A stretch of 64,000 nt of DNA from CAWCKS01 sp963763485. Its GTDB lineage: Bacteria > Pseudomonadota > Alphaproteobacteria > Rhizobiales > Xanthobacteraceae. The notes beneath the pieces are model-generated. The model worked only from the letters and a program-made list of their open reading frames with translations. It was not told the origin of the DNA and did not search any database. Shown piece by piece: positions 7,882 through 17,231 of this stretch. Numbering within the stretch: the first letter of the stretch is position 1; every line of letters begins with the position of its first letter. Location of the stretch: positions 496,001 to 560,000 of the forward strand of contig CAVXOW010000007.1 of NCBI GenBank assembly GCA_963763485.1, written 5' to 3'. Made by a program: the position numbers and the translations under genes.

Positions 7882-10296
7882 CTACAGTCTCTCGATCAAC
7901 TCCCGCGCGGCGGCTAGAACTTTCTTGTCTGTCAACCACCGTTCTTCGGTGGCCAATATGGATCGAAAAGCAGCCTTTTTAAATGCCTTAATGTCAATTC
8001 CTTGCAACGCATTTTCCGCTTCTGCCGCATTACAAACGATGTCGATCAAACGTTCGGCGCCGTTAAGGCGCCCCCACAGGTAATCGTTCTCGCGGATCGA
8101 ACGGCTCAAGAACCCGGCAAAATGCCTCAGCTTGGTCCCTTTCAGCCGTGGACCTGTTTCGAGGCAGGTTGCATCCGCGGGGCTTATACGATCGACGCGG
8201 ATTTCGCGGTGCTCTTCAAGTTCGTGCCATTCCGACATTGGCAAGGTCCAGACATCCCAGAATGAGAAGCCGAGATAATTCACTAGCAGTTCGTTTCGAA
8301 GCTTGGTCGGCGACGATTTTGTCATGGACGACGCCGCGATGTGATCGACCATCCGATCGACGCCGGCCAAGTCAAACTCTTCGGACAGGCGCTGCATCAT
8401 ATTGTCGGTTTCGCCCGCTGCCTGCGGCGCACTTCCGTCTGTCGTCCGCCGCAGGCGATCGGCCAATGCCTTGATCTCATTTCGCAGCCTCGCAGTGGCA
8501 AACGAGCCCGAACGGATCATCCGGAGGCGATGCAATGGGACCTGAATTTGACTTTTGGCATCATCGAGATTTTGCGGGCCAACTTCGCTAAATTCAGGCT
8601 CCGCGAGCCGCTCATAGAGTTCGTTGATGCCGCGGATGACGAACGATAGGCGCCGATGCCGGTATGCGATATCGAATTGCTCCAAGAATTTAATCCAAGG
8701 GCGCTCTTTGTCATCATCAGAGGCAAACAGCGAGCCTTCCGGCGCCATCACGCGATACCGATCGGCCCATGCACGGATCTCCGTTGCCAAAGACGTCTTG
8801 GCTGTAGAATTCGGATCGAGCTCGCCAAGATCGTTTATCACAGCGATCAGTTGGTCGAGCGCCAAAGCCGTTTTGGAGCGAGCATACACCTGGTAGGCGT
8901 AACGGGCTTGTGTTGCGGCCAGCTCGTTTGCCGTTTTGCGCCATCGAGTGACGAGCGTTTCGGTATATGCGGCCTGCGGCGTTGTTGCGATTATTTCGCG
9001 CACGAGGCGCACAATTTCCGGTTTGGCCGCTGCCAAAATCATTCGCATACGGCCAATCGATTGGTTGAATTGCGCAAGCCGCGCTAGCTCCCCGTGGATC
9101 GGGGCGAGCATTGGAATTTCGAAAATTGCAGCTTCCAGCGTTTGCAAGAATCCCGGTACCTTGCCGTCATGCGGAATTGATGCGGGCTCGGGATCCGGAT
9201 TTATATAAACGAGCCGACGGTCGATATCGCGAAAGGCTGCCCGCTCTCGAATGGCTGTGATGGCCGCCGAAAGCGGCTTGGCGTTGACGATGCTGCCATC
9301 CATAAACGATGTCTTTGTCGGGTCGACACCCGTACGTATGTGCTCCCTGAAAGTCTCACTTATAAATTTGGAGCGAGATGCCCACTTAGCGCGTCGTCTT
9401 TCAAGCAAACGATCGATGTCAGTCAATTGAGCCGGAGGGAACGCGCCGGGAAACGAAGAGGTTGCGCGTGCGGCCAACGCCAACGCCGGCACGTTATCTT
9501 CATCAAAATCCGACTCCTCCCGCCCATCCTTCCAGCGGCAGTAACTGAATTTCCAGATCAGGCTTTGCTCCCGTTCCTCGATAAAGGTCGGTGTATTGAT
9601 ACTGATCTGGCGCGGATACCCAAAGAAGTCGGTAACCGAGACAGCGAGATCGAGCACGTGACCGGGCGGTAGAAGGGAGGACGGTGCAACGCTGGATACG
9701 CGCATATCGCGCAATCCGTCGAACAGCAACTCCAGAAACCGGTCTCCGTCGAGTGGCGCTTCGAACCAGCGAGACCGAAAGAATGTCGACAATTTCCGTC
9801 GTACCTCGCGATCCATCACCAGCCCAAACAAGCGGGAGCGGAGCAAAATCCACAGCGGTGGATAGAGAAACCATTTGCTCCATACCCGCGCTCGTTGCGA
9901 TTTGGCCAGGAGCCGCAATACGTCCGACTCTTCGAGCCACTTGTCCCGCAAGTGATCTATGGAAAGATCGTGCGCCAGCGCACGCGCGAGAATGATGCCG
10001 CTGATGCCGCCAGCTGAAGCGCCGGCCAAGCTGTCGACGATCACTCGCAAGTCGAGTTTTCTGCCAATCGTCTGAAAAAGCGAAAAATAAACAGCCTCAG
10101 TGTCTCGCTCGCGGCCATCATCGGCATTCACCGTTGCGTAGGTTGCAGCTTGTCGCTGTTCCGGTTCATCGATTGAATGATATACCTTTGAAGCACGTAT
10201 CAATTTCACGAATTCTTTGATGATGCCTTGCATGTAGAGGACGAGCGACACGCCGCCATAGCAAACCAATGCCAGCCGCAGTTCTTTCTCCTTCAT
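7882..10296 (-). CDS. Patatin-like phospholipase (large, DUF3376-type)
   Basis: This is a large patatin-related protein, probably a cytoplasmic or membrane-associated lipid acyl hydrolase with a Ser-Asp dyad. The oxyanion-hole region LALVCYGGVSLVLYMQGI is near the N-terminus. The nucleophile elbow GASAGGISG follows, with Ser about 94 from the chosen start. The Asp motif FMDGSIVNAKPLSAA lies in the middle, followed by RLVYINPDPEP, which is typical of the long patatin-related family. The C-terminal 400 residues are helical and of unknown role. I chose the Met at 10296 (MKEKELRLAL), where family similarity begins; the frame stays open to 10404. It is divergent from the CPBP protease gene across about 200 bp. 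Confidence 0.82.
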   Translation of the reverse strand: MKEKELRLALVCYGGVSLVLYMQGIIKEFVKLIRASKVYHSIDEPEQRQAATYATVNADDGRERDTEAVYFSLFQTIGRKLDLRVIVDSLAGASAGGISGIILARALAHDLSIDHLRDKWLEESDVLRLLAKSQRARVWSKWFLYPPLWILLRSRLFGLVMDREVRRKLSTFFRSRWFEAPLDGDRFLELLFDGLRDMRVSSVAPSSLLPPGHVLDLAVSVTDFFGYPRQISINTPTFIEEREQSLIWKFSYCRWKDGREESDFDEDNVPALALAARATSSFPGAFPPAQLTDIDRLLERRRAKWASRSKFISETFREHIRTGVDPTKTSFMDGSIVNAKPLSAAITAIRERAAFRDIDRRLVYINPDPEPASIPHDGKVPGFLQTLEAAIFEIPMLAPIHGELARLAQFNQSIGRMRMILAAAKPEIVRLVREIIATTPQAAYTETLVTRWRKTANELAATQARYAYQVYARSKTALALDQLIAVINDLGELDPNSTAKTSLATEIRAWADRYRVMAPEGSLFASDDDKERPWIKFLEQFDIAYRHRRLSFVIRGINELYERLAEPEFSEVGPQNLDDAKSQIQVPLHRLRMIRSGSFATARLRNEIKALADRLRRTTDGSAPQAAGETDNMMQRLSEEFDLAGVDRMVDHIAASSMTKSSPTKLRNELLVNYLGFSFWDVWTLPMSEWHELEEHREIRVDRISPADATCLETGPRLKGTKLRHFAGFLSRSIRENDYLWGRLNGAERLIDIVCNAAEAENALQGIDIKAFKKAAFRSILATEERWLTDKKVLAAARELIERL

Positions 10297-10495
10297 AGCG
10301 GAATGGCTCGTCTGTCGGTGGGGCGGGGCAAATATAGCAGGCAAGGCCGCATCTTTACCTTGAGGTTCGATCGCTGTTCCGATTGAATCGCCATCGAAAA
10401 GCAACTGATGGACCTTGAGACTTTACCAGTGTCGGCCAGGATTTCGACCCTCGGGGCCGGATTTAGGTGGACGCGCAAGCTTGGACGTTTGCTGC

Positions 10496-11173
10496 ATGGC
10501 ACCCAGTCGGAATGTACCGGCGACGGAAGTTGCCGTCTTCCTCTTGCTCATCGTGCCGTCGCTGGTTCTGTCACTGTTTGTGATTCGGCAGGGGCAGTTG
10601 AGCTTCGTGCTGGCGGCGATGGCGACCATCTTTCGTGACGTCGGCCTGGTCTGCTTGATCCTGTTTTTCCTTTGGCGGAACGACGAACCCTTCAGCTGCA
10701 CCGGCTGGACCTGGCGTCAACCCCTTCGCGAATTAATCATTGGCGTAGTGTGCTTCATCCCGGTCTTTTTAGGTGCCGCGCTTCTTGGGCACGTCTTAGT
10801 GCGTGCCGGTCTCTCTCCGCCCGCAACGCCGCTTCCATCTTTCCTGAACGACAAAGGCCCGGCCGAAGCGCTCCTGGCAACCCTTCTGGTTACCGTGGTT
10901 GCTGTGGCAGAGGAGACCATCTTTCGCGGTTATCTGCTGCTCCGCTTCCTGCCCATTTTGCGCAGCACAACAGCTTCCGTACTGCTTGCCTCAGTGATCT
11001 TCGCCGTTGGGCACGGCTACGAGGGATCAGCCGGGTTGGTGACGGTCGGGGTCATGGGAGCTGTCTTCGCCGTTGTCTACTTGTGGCGTGGAAGCTTGGT
11101 AGCACCCATCGTGATGCACTTTCTTCAAGACTTCCTTTCCGTCGTGCTGTTGCCCGCGCTGGGGCTGAGGTAA
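10496..11173 (+). CDS. CPBP family intramembrane glutamic endopeptidase
   Basis: A membrane protein of about 225 residues in the CAAX-protease/bacteriocin-processing (CPBP, ABI) family. The three signature motifs are present in order in the second half: EETIFRGYLLLRF (the Glu-Glu-x3-Arg motif), FAVGHGYEG (His) and APIVMHFLQD (His and Asp). Several hydrophobic helices precede them. I place the start at 10496 (MAPSRNVPAT). The frame is open upstream to 10415, but that stretch has no helix or conserved segment. Family members cleave prenylated or other membrane substrates or work in immunity to peptides; the substrate here is unknown. It is divergent from the patatin gene. Confidence 0.82.
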   Translation: MAPSRNVPATEVAVFLLLIVPSLVLSLFVIRQGQLSFVLAAMATIFRDVGLVCLILFFLWRNDEPFSCTGWTWRQPLRELIIGVVCFIPVFLGAALLGHVLVRAGLSPPATPLPSFLNDKGPAEALLATLLVTVVAVAEETIFRGYLLLRFLPILRSTTASVLLASVIFAVGHGYEGSAGLVTVGVMGAVFAVVYLWRGSLVAPIVMHFLQDFLSVVLLPALGLR

Positions 11174-11361
11174 CTTACGGCACGTTCCCGCTGGGCGGTC
11201 ATTTGCACCGAGCCCAAGCCGTGACGTCGATCCAATAGTGCTGGGCAAGTTTGCGCATGCGCAATTGAGTGGAGCCAATAATCGATGCGCATCCCACGAC
11301 ATATAGTGACGACGAGGCAGCGTCGCATTCCTCAAGTCCTGCAAGAGCGAGTGGGGCATCA

Positions 11362-12105
11362 ATGCACTTGAGCCAGTTTCATTACCTGCCGCTCACTCCC
11401 GCTTTCTTTTCCATGCTCGTAGGAATCTTCGCTGCCGTGCTCTTGGTGGTTCGGTTGGGAGCCTTGCGCTACACGTACATGCGTCTTGGCGTGAGTTCTG
11501 GTGCCGCACTGTTTCTCCTCTTTGGCTCGCTGCTCGGCAGCTATTTCAATGTTCCACTGGCCGATTTACCAGCGCAAGCGGTCGAGTCTGACCAGGTAAT
11601 CAATTTCTATGGAATGCGCTATGTTGTTCCGCATGTTGTGGATTGGCCGAACACAGTGGTTGCTGTGAACGTTGGCGGCGCAGTCATTCCAAGTTTGATG
11701 TCGATCTATCTGCTGATCAAGATCCAGCTGTGGGTCCGGGGCCTTTTGGCGACCGCAGCCGTAACTATGATGTGTCACCTGATGGCGCATCCGATTGCTG
11801 GTCTAGGGATCGCGGAGCCTGTGTTCGTACCGGGGGCGGCGACCGCAGTCGTGGCCTTGCTCCTTTCTCGCCAATACGCCGCACCCATAGCCTACATCAG
11901 CGGCAGTCTCGGAACGCTCTTCGGCGCCGACCTCCTCAATCTCGGGAAGGTCCAAGGGCTCGGTGCGCCAGTGGCATCCATTGGTGGGGCGGGAACATTC
12001 GACGGCATCTTTCTAACGGGGATCCTGGCCGTGCTCCTTGCAAGTCTATCTCAAAGTCTGGTTCGCTCGAACATCGACCCCAAGTCTCTAGCTTCACAGA
12101 GATAG
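11362..12105 (+). CDS. DUF1614 family multi-pass membrane protein
   Basis: A membrane protein of about 247 residues starting MHLSQFHYLPLTPAFF, the characteristic N-terminus of DUF1614 proteins. It has about seven hydrophobic segments, conserved VPHVVDWPNTVVAVNVGGAV in the middle, and GADLLNLG and GGAGTFDGIFLTGILAVLLA near the end. The start at 11362 follows a purine-rich stretch (GAGTGGGG); the frame continues upstream to 11269 with low-complexity residues and is unlikely to be translated there. The family's function is unknown. It precedes the ftsH remnant by two bases and the intact ftsH by about 400 bp on the same strand. Confidence 0.78.
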   Translation: MHLSQFHYLPLTPAFFSMLVGIFAAVLLVVRLGALRYTYMRLGVSSGAALFLLFGSLLGSYFNVPLADLPAQAVESDQVINFYGMRYVVPHVVDWPNTVVAVNVGGAVIPSLMSIYLLIKIQLWVRGLLATAAVTMMCHLMAHPIAGLGIAEPVFVPGAATAVVALLLSRQYAAPIAYISGSLGTLFGADLLNLGKVQGLGAPVASIGGAGTFDGIFLTGILAVLLASLSQSLVRSNIDPKSLASQR

Positions 12106-12107
12106 AG

Positions 12108-12479
12108 ATGAAATGGTTTGTGCCGTTTCCCACGTACCGGCGGTTCGTGGCCTATCAGGAACTCGGCCACGCCAGTGTTGCCATCGCGCTGTCTGGACAC
12201 GATACCGTGCATAAGATCATCTCCCCCGGATCAGTGCGCTCGGATTTACCATCAGCCGACCGAAGACGCTTCCTGATGACTCGCGAAGAGTTGGAAAACC
12301 GCCCTGGCAATGCTGCTCGGCGGTCGTGCCGCCGGGTGTTCGGTCGGATTGCTGGAAGAGGCTCTCTAAAAGTCAATCGCTGCAAACTTCTCTTGGTATG
12401 CCTGTGGCAGTATCTGTCGTTCAGTTGTTCGTCAGGTGCCGGACAGTTGGCTTATAGTTGTCCTTTTTGTAAAAGGTAG
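12108..12479 (+). pseudogene. ftsH peptidase-domain remnant
   Basis: The frame from 12108 encodes YRRFVAYQELGHASVAIAL..HDTVHKI and RRRFLMTREELENR. These are near copies of residues of the intact FtsH encoded just downstream (ERRIVAYHELGHAIVAIALPGQDPVHKI and EDRFLMTREELENR). The zinc motif HELGH has become QELGH, so the peptidase would be dead even if expressed. Homology continues in shifted frames (AMLLGGRAA can be read around 12308-12335) and then fades. The ATPase domain is absent. This appears to be a partial duplicate of the FtsH protease domain that has decayed. It could still encode a 124-residue peptide, since the frame stays open to 12479. Confidence 0.72.
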
Positions 12480-12503
12480 TGAGTCCTTGCGTGGAGAAGT
12501 CCT

Positions 12504-14378
12504 ATGGATCGCAAGACCCAGTTTAATCTCTGGTATGTCTTCGCCGCCTTGATCGCTTTTTCACTACTGCAAAGCGTCTACCAGTCAAGCAAACAATACA
12601 CGACGATACCTTACAGCCAGTTTCAGACGCTGCTCGATCAGGACAAGATCGACAAGGTCTGGATCGAACAAAACACTATTCAGGGAATACTTAAAAAGCC
12701 GGAGAAGGACGGCCTCAAACAGTTCACCACGACGCGCGTCGGCACTGAGCTCGCGACCGAGCTTGATAAGCACCACGTCACGTATTTTGGCGAAGTGCCG
12801 AGCAAGTGGCTGGCGGACATTCTGTCCTGGGTGCTGCCGACACTTCTGTTCTTCGGCGTTTGGATGTTCGTCGTCCGACGCTTTGGGCAGGGAGGAGTTG
12901 GCGGCGCGCTCATGTCCATCGGTAAGAGCCGTGCCAAAGTCTATGTCGAGAAGGACACGAAAGTTACTTTCGCCGACGTTGCGGGAGTGGAGGAGGCAAA
13001 GGAGGAACTGAAGGAGGTCGTCGACTTCCTGAAACATCCGAAAGCCTACGGGCGGCTCGGCGCACGCGTCCCCAAGGGGGTTCTTCTGGTCGGCCCGCCC
13101 GGTACCGGCAAGACTCTACTGGCCCGTGCGGTCGCGGGTGAAGCGGGCGTAAAGTTCTTTTCGATTTCCGGCTCCGAGTTCGTCGAAATGTTCGTCGGCG
13201 TCGGCGCCGCGCGGGTGCGCGACCTGTTTGAGCAGGCGCGCAAGCAAGCGCCGGCAATTATCTTCATTGATGAGCTGGACGCGCTGGGCGGTGCCCGCGG
13301 GGCCTTACTGTACGGCGGCAATTCCGAAAAGGAGCAAACACTCAATCAGCTTCTGGTGGAGCTCGATGGTTTCGATCCCACGGTCGGCGTCATCCTCCTG
13401 GCAGCTACCAATCGACCGGAGATCCTTGACCCCGCGCTGCTGCGCGCCGGCCGCTTCGACCGACAAATTCTGGTCGATCGTCCTGACAAGAAGGATCGGA
13501 TCGCGATACTGAAAGTGTATCTGAAAAAGGCGGTGCTGGCGACGGATGTCGACCCCGAACAGATCGCCGAATTGACACCGGGTTTTACGGGCGCGGATCT
13601 CGCCAATCTAGTGAACGAGGCAGCGTTGCTTGCGACCCGTCGACACGCCGACAGCGTGCATCTAACGGATTTCACGGCTGCGGTTGAACGCATTGTTGCA
13701 GGTCTCGAGAAGAAGAACCGCCTGCTTATCCCTAAGGAACGCCGTATCGTCGCCTATCACGAACTCGGCCATGCTATTGTGGCCATTGCTCTGCCCGGAC
13801 AAGACCCCGTGCACAAGATCTCGATCATCCCCCGAGGGATCGGCGCGCTCGGCTACACGATCCAGCGGCCGACCGAAGATCGTTTCCTGATGACAAGGGA
13901 AGAGCTGGAAAACCGCATGGCGGTACTGCTCGGGGGTCGAGCCGCCGAATACATCTTCTTCCATCATCTCTCCACCGGCGCCGCGGACGATCTCGCAAAA
14001 GCCACCGATACCGCGCGCAGCATGGTGCTGCGATATGGCATGGACAAGGACCTCGGCCACGTTGCCTATGAGCGCGAGCGACAACCCATGCTTGGTATGT
14101 CGGCAGCGCAGGGCTGGCCGCCAGCACGGGAGTTCAGCGACGAGACGGAGCGGCTTATGGATCATGCGGTCCGCGATCTCGTCGGACATGCGTTCGATCG
14201 GGCGGTCGAAATCCTCAACGCGCATCGAGCGGTGCACGAGAAGACGGCGCAGCTGCTGCTGAGCAAGGAGACGTTGGAGGAGGCGGACATCGTGGCCCTG
14301 CGTGCACAGATCGTGCCCTCAGGTGAGACCGAACACGCGCCAGATGGAACTGAAACGGCTCAACTACAGGTTTCGTAG
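12504..14378 (+). CDS. ftsH: ATP-dependent zinc metalloprotease FtsH
   Basis: This membrane-anchored AAA protease degrades damaged or regulatory membrane and cytosolic proteins and works as a hexamer. Two membrane helices (about 9-27 and 104-125) flank a short periplasmic domain. The AAA domain has Walker A GPPGTGKT (197-204), Walker B IIFIDELD (252-259) and the pore motif FVEMFVGVGAARVRDLF. The peptidase has HELGH (419-423) and the third-ligand region TGAADDLAKATD. The length of 624 is normal. GAGAAG lies upstream of the ATG. This is probably an accessory ftsH, because the neighbourhood is stress-related rather than the tilS-ftsH-glmM housekeeping order; that is an inference. The last 40 residues are divergent. 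Confidence 0.93.
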   Translation: MDRKTQFNLWYVFAALIAFSLLQSVYQSSKQYTTIPYSQFQTLLDQDKIDKVWIEQNTIQGILKKPEKDGLKQFTTTRVGTELATELDKHHVTYFGEVPSKWLADILSWVLPTLLFFGVWMFVVRRFGQGGVGGALMSIGKSRAKVYVEKDTKVTFADVAGVEEAKEELKEVVDFLKHPKAYGRLGARVPKGVLLVGPPGTGKTLLARAVAGEAGVKFFSISGSEFVEMFVGVGAARVRDLFEQARKQAPAIIFIDELDALGGARGALLYGGNSEKEQTLNQLLVELDGFDPTVGVILLAATNRPEILDPALLRAGRFDRQILVDRPDKKDRIAILKVYLKKAVLATDVDPEQIAELTPGFTGADLANLVNEAALLATRRHADSVHLTDFTAAVERIVAGLEKKNRLLIPKERRIVAYHELGHAIVAIALPGQDPVHKISIIPRGIGALGYTIQRPTEDRFLMTREELENRMAVLLGGRAAEYIFFHHLSTGAADDLAKATDTARSMVLRYGMDKDLGHVAYERERQPMLGMSAAQGWPPAREFSDETERLMDHAVRDLVGHAFDRAVEILNAHRAVHEKTAQLLLSKETLEEADIVALRAQIVPSGETEHAPDGTETAQLQVS

Positions 14379-14483
14379 CAGAGCCTGTGCCTAATCTCGG
14401 AGCATGTCCGAACGATGCGCGTTATCTGACCGAGCTTCGGCATACGAGGTCGTGCGGGTATGTGCGCGCGGTGTTTCAAAAGC

Positions 14484-14497
14484 TTGATCCAAGTCAT
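14484..14497. promoter_or_regulatory. Possible FNR/FixK-type box upstream of phaC
   Basis: TTGATCCAAGTCAT matches the rhizobial FixK/FNR pattern TTG-N8-CAA except for the last base, and lies about 64-77 bp before the phaC start. With one mismatch and no transcription data this is only a candidate. A Crp/Fnr-type regulator is encoded in the window at 58165-58908. Confidence 0.22.
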
Positions 14498-14560
14498 ACT
14501 GCGTCCGCAATAAGACATCAGATAATGTCGAAGCTACCGTGAACGGAGGGAGTATGTGCG

Positions 14561-16450
14561 ATGGCTGTCTCGAGGAAGTCGGCTGACACTGCGGTGAAGT
14601 CGAAGGCTGCCCGTTCGAAGACAATCTCTCCGAGCATGGTGCCGGATGCCGTGCAGAATGTGAAGGTGACCGCGCAGACGGCTTCGGACATCCCCGAGCG
14701 AGCGCGCGGCCGCGATTCCTATGCGGTGACGGCCTTTGCTGACGTCATTGATCGATCGCTGCACGCTGCGGCCGCGCGATTCACGATGGGCCTGTCGCCG
14801 GCGGCACTCGGCGAGGCTTTTTTCGATTGGGCGATCCATCTGACCTTTTCACCGGGCAAGCGTTTGCGGCTAATCGACAAGGCGACCAGAAAATCATTGC
14901 GCCTCGCCAACCAGGCTCGTCGCTACGCGCTGGAAGGTGGCGGTGTCGAACCCTGTATCGAGCCGCTGCCCCAGGACCGTCGGTTTGCCGGCGAGGCCTG
15001 GCAGAAATGGCCGTACAATTTGATCTATCAGGGCTTTCTGCTGAATCAGCAATGGTGGCACAACGCAACAACCGATGTCCTGGGTGTCACTAAACAGCAT
15101 GAAAACATGGTGGAGTTTACATCCCGTCAGTTGCTGGACATGTTCTCACCGTCGAACTTCTTGTTCACGAATCCAGATCTGCTCAAGCACACCATCGACA
15201 ACGGTGGGAAGAACCTGGTCGGCGGCTTCCAGAACCTTGTCGAAGACTGGGAGCGCACGATAAGCGGCAAGAAGCCGATCGGCGCCGAGGCTTTTCGGGT
15301 CGGCCGTGAGGTTGCCGTTACACCGGGCAAGGTGGTCTATCGCAACAGATTGATAGAGCTCATTCAATATGAGCCGGCGACTGATGCGGTTCGGCCTGAA
15401 CCGGTGCTCATCGTTCCGGCCTGGATCATGAAGTACTACATCCTCGATCTCTCCCCGCACAATTCGCTGGTGAAGTACCTCACTGAGCAAGGTTTCACGG
15501 TTTTCATGATCTCCTGGAAAAATCCCGGGCCCGACGATCGTGACCTTAGCCTCGATGACTACCGGACGCTCGGCGTCATGGCGGCGCTTGACGCGGTTGG
15601 CTCCGTTGTGCCGGAGCAAAAGATACACGCCGCCGGTTACTGCCTTGGGGGAACGCTGCTTTCGATCGCTGCGGCCACCATGGCGCGCGACGGCGACGAT
15701 CGGCTGAAATCGATCACTTTACTCGCAGCGCAGACCGATTTCACGGAAGCGGGAGAGTTGATGCTCTTCATCAACGAGAGCCAACTTGCCTTCCTTGACG
15801 ACATGATGTGGGAGCAGGGCTTCCTCGATACCACGCAAATGGCGGGCACGTTTCAGATGTTGCACTCTAACGACCTCATCTGGTCGCGCATCGTCGGCGA
15901 ATACATGACAGGTGAACGCGCGCCCATGATCGACCTCATGGCATGGAACGCGGACGCGACCCGCATGCCCTACCGCATGCATTCGGAGTACTTGCGGCGC
16001 CTGTTCCTGAATAACGATCTTGCAGAGGGCCGATACATCGTCGCCGGCAAACCTATCGCGCTCACCGACCTTCGCGCTCCAATCTTTGCGGTCGGAACTG
16101 TGCGCGACCACGTGGCGCCGTGGCGTTCGACTTACAAGATCGATCTTATGACCGATACCGACGTGACATTTCTGCTCACGGTCGGGGGCCACAACGCCGG
16201 CATCGTATCGGAGCCCGGCCATCCTCATCGCAGCTTCCAGGTGCTGACCAAGAAGTCGGACGGCCACTACATTGATCCGGACAGCTATTTGGCGGAAGCA
16301 CAGCACAAGGACGGCAGCTGGTGGCCGGAGTGGGTCGGGTGGCTAGCCGAGCATTCCGGCCCGGAAGTCGCGCCGCCATCCATGGGTGCAGCCTCGTCTG
16401 GTTATCCATCTTTGTGCGATGCTCCTGGTAGCTACGTGCTTCAAGACTAG
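14561..16450 (+). CDS. phaC: Class I poly(3-hydroxyalkanoate) synthase
   Basis: PhaC polymerises (R)-3-hydroxyacyl-CoA into polyester on granule surfaces. At 629 residues it is a typical class I enzyme. The catalytic triad is visible: Cys361 in the lipase-like box GYCLGGT, Asp465 in NADATR, and His544 in GGHNAG. The N-terminal domain (about 60-250) carries NPDLLKHTIDNGGKNLVGG. GGAGGG lies about 12 bases before the ATG at 14561. It begins the operon phaC-fabI-maoC/pta-ackA, with a 4-bp gap to fabI. PhaA, PhaB and a phasin are encoded 11-15 kb downstream, so a complete storage pathway is present in the window. Confidence 0.94.
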   Translation: MAVSRKSADTAVKSKAARSKTISPSMVPDAVQNVKVTAQTASDIPERARGRDSYAVTAFADVIDRSLHAAAARFTMGLSPAALGEAFFDWAIHLTFSPGKRLRLIDKATRKSLRLANQARRYALEGGGVEPCIEPLPQDRRFAGEAWQKWPYNLIYQGFLLNQQWWHNATTDVLGVTKQHENMVEFTSRQLLDMFSPSNFLFTNPDLLKHTIDNGGKNLVGGFQNLVEDWERTISGKKPIGAEAFRVGREVAVTPGKVVYRNRLIELIQYEPATDAVRPEPVLIVPAWIMKYYILDLSPHNSLVKYLTEQGFTVFMISWKNPGPDDRDLSLDDYRTLGVMAALDAVGSVVPEQKIHAAGYCLGGTLLSIAAATMARDGDDRLKSITLLAAQTDFTEAGELMLFINESQLAFLDDMMWEQGFLDTTQMAGTFQMLHSNDLIWSRIVGEYMTGERAPMIDLMAWNADATRMPYRMHSEYLRRLFLNNDLAEGRYIVAGKPIALTDLRAPIFAVGTVRDHVAPWRSTYKIDLMTDTDVTFLLTVGGHNAGIVSEPGHPHRSFQVLTKKSDGHYIDPDSYLAEAQHKDGSWWPEWVGWLAEHSGPEVAPPSMGAASSGYPSLCDAPGSYVLQD

Positions 16451-16454
16451 TTCG

Positions 16455-17231
16455 ATGACACAGCGAACTAATCTTCTCGCAGAGAAGAAGGGACTTGTGG
16501 TCGGCATCGCCAACGAGACCTCGATTGCAGCGGGCTGTGCGCGAGCATTTCGAGAGGCGGGAGCGGAGCTGGCCGTTACCTATCTCAACGAAACGGCACG
16601 ACGCTATGTGGAGCCGGTTGCGTCGGCAGTTGGCGCCCGGATCGTCATGCCGCTCGATGTCGAGCAGGGAGGTTCACTCGAGTCCGTGTTCGATCGCATC
16701 CGCAACGAATGGGGCCGGCTCGATTTCGTGCTGCACTCCATTGCCTATTGCCCGAAGGCCGACCTTCATGGCCGCCTGGTCGACAGCTCCCGCGATGGCT
16801 TCGCGCAAGCCATGGATGTCTCGGTGCATTCCTTTGCCCGCATGGCTCGGCTCGCGGAACCGTTGATGCCGCATGGGGGGTGTCTGCTCTCGGTCAGCTA
16901 CTACGGCGCTGAGAAGGTCGTTGATCACTACAACGTCATGGGACCCGTGAAGGCTGCCCTTGAGGCGACCGTCCGTTATCTTGCCGCCGAGCTAGGACCG
17001 AAGGGCATTCGCGTCAATGCGTTGTCACCAGGACCGTTGCGGACCCGCGCGGCGTCCGGAATCGACCATTTCGACGAGTTGATTGACCTGGCGCGGGCTC
17101 GCGCGCCGGAACACCGGCTTGTCACGATCGAGGATGTTGGTGCCGTTGCCGCAAACCTCGTCAGTGACGCGGCGCGAAGCGTTACCGGCAACATCGAGTA
17201 CGTCGATGCCGGCTATCATGTGATGGCGTGA
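16455..17231 (+). CDS. fabI: Enoyl-[acyl-carrier-protein] reductase (NADH), FabI type
   Basis: FabI reduces the trans-2 double bond of enoyl-ACP in fatty acid synthesis. The N-terminus reads GLVVGIANETSIAAGCARAF, the FabI form of the Rossmann nucleotide motif. The active site Tyr-x6-Lys appears as YNVMGPVK within DHYNVMGPVKAALEATVRYL. DFVLHSIAYCPKADLHGRL is also FabI-like. I chose the ATG at 16455 (MTQRTNLL), giving 258 residues; the frame extends upstream inside phaC. It overlaps the next gene by 4 bp. As a member of a PHA/acetate operon it is likely a second, non-housekeeping copy, which is an inference. It could supply or drain enoyl/hydroxyacyl intermediates. Confidence 0.9.
   Translation: MTQRTNLLAEKKGLVVGIANETSIAAGCARAFREAGAELAVTYLNETARRYVEPVASAVGARIVMPLDVEQGGSLESVFDRIRNEWGRLDFVLHSIAYCPKADLHGRLVDSSRDGFAQAMDVSVHSFARMARLAEPLMPHGGCLLSVSYYGAEKVVDHYNVMGPVKAALEATVRYLAAELGPKGIRVNALSPGPLRTRAASGIDHFDELIDLARARAPEHRLVTIEDVGAVAANLVSDAARSVTGNIEYVDAGYHVMA

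Noticed and set aside
11643..12479. A 278-codon plus-strand open frame
   Set aside because: Most of it is out of frame with the DUF1614 gene. Only the end, from 12108, corresponds to the ftsH remnant.
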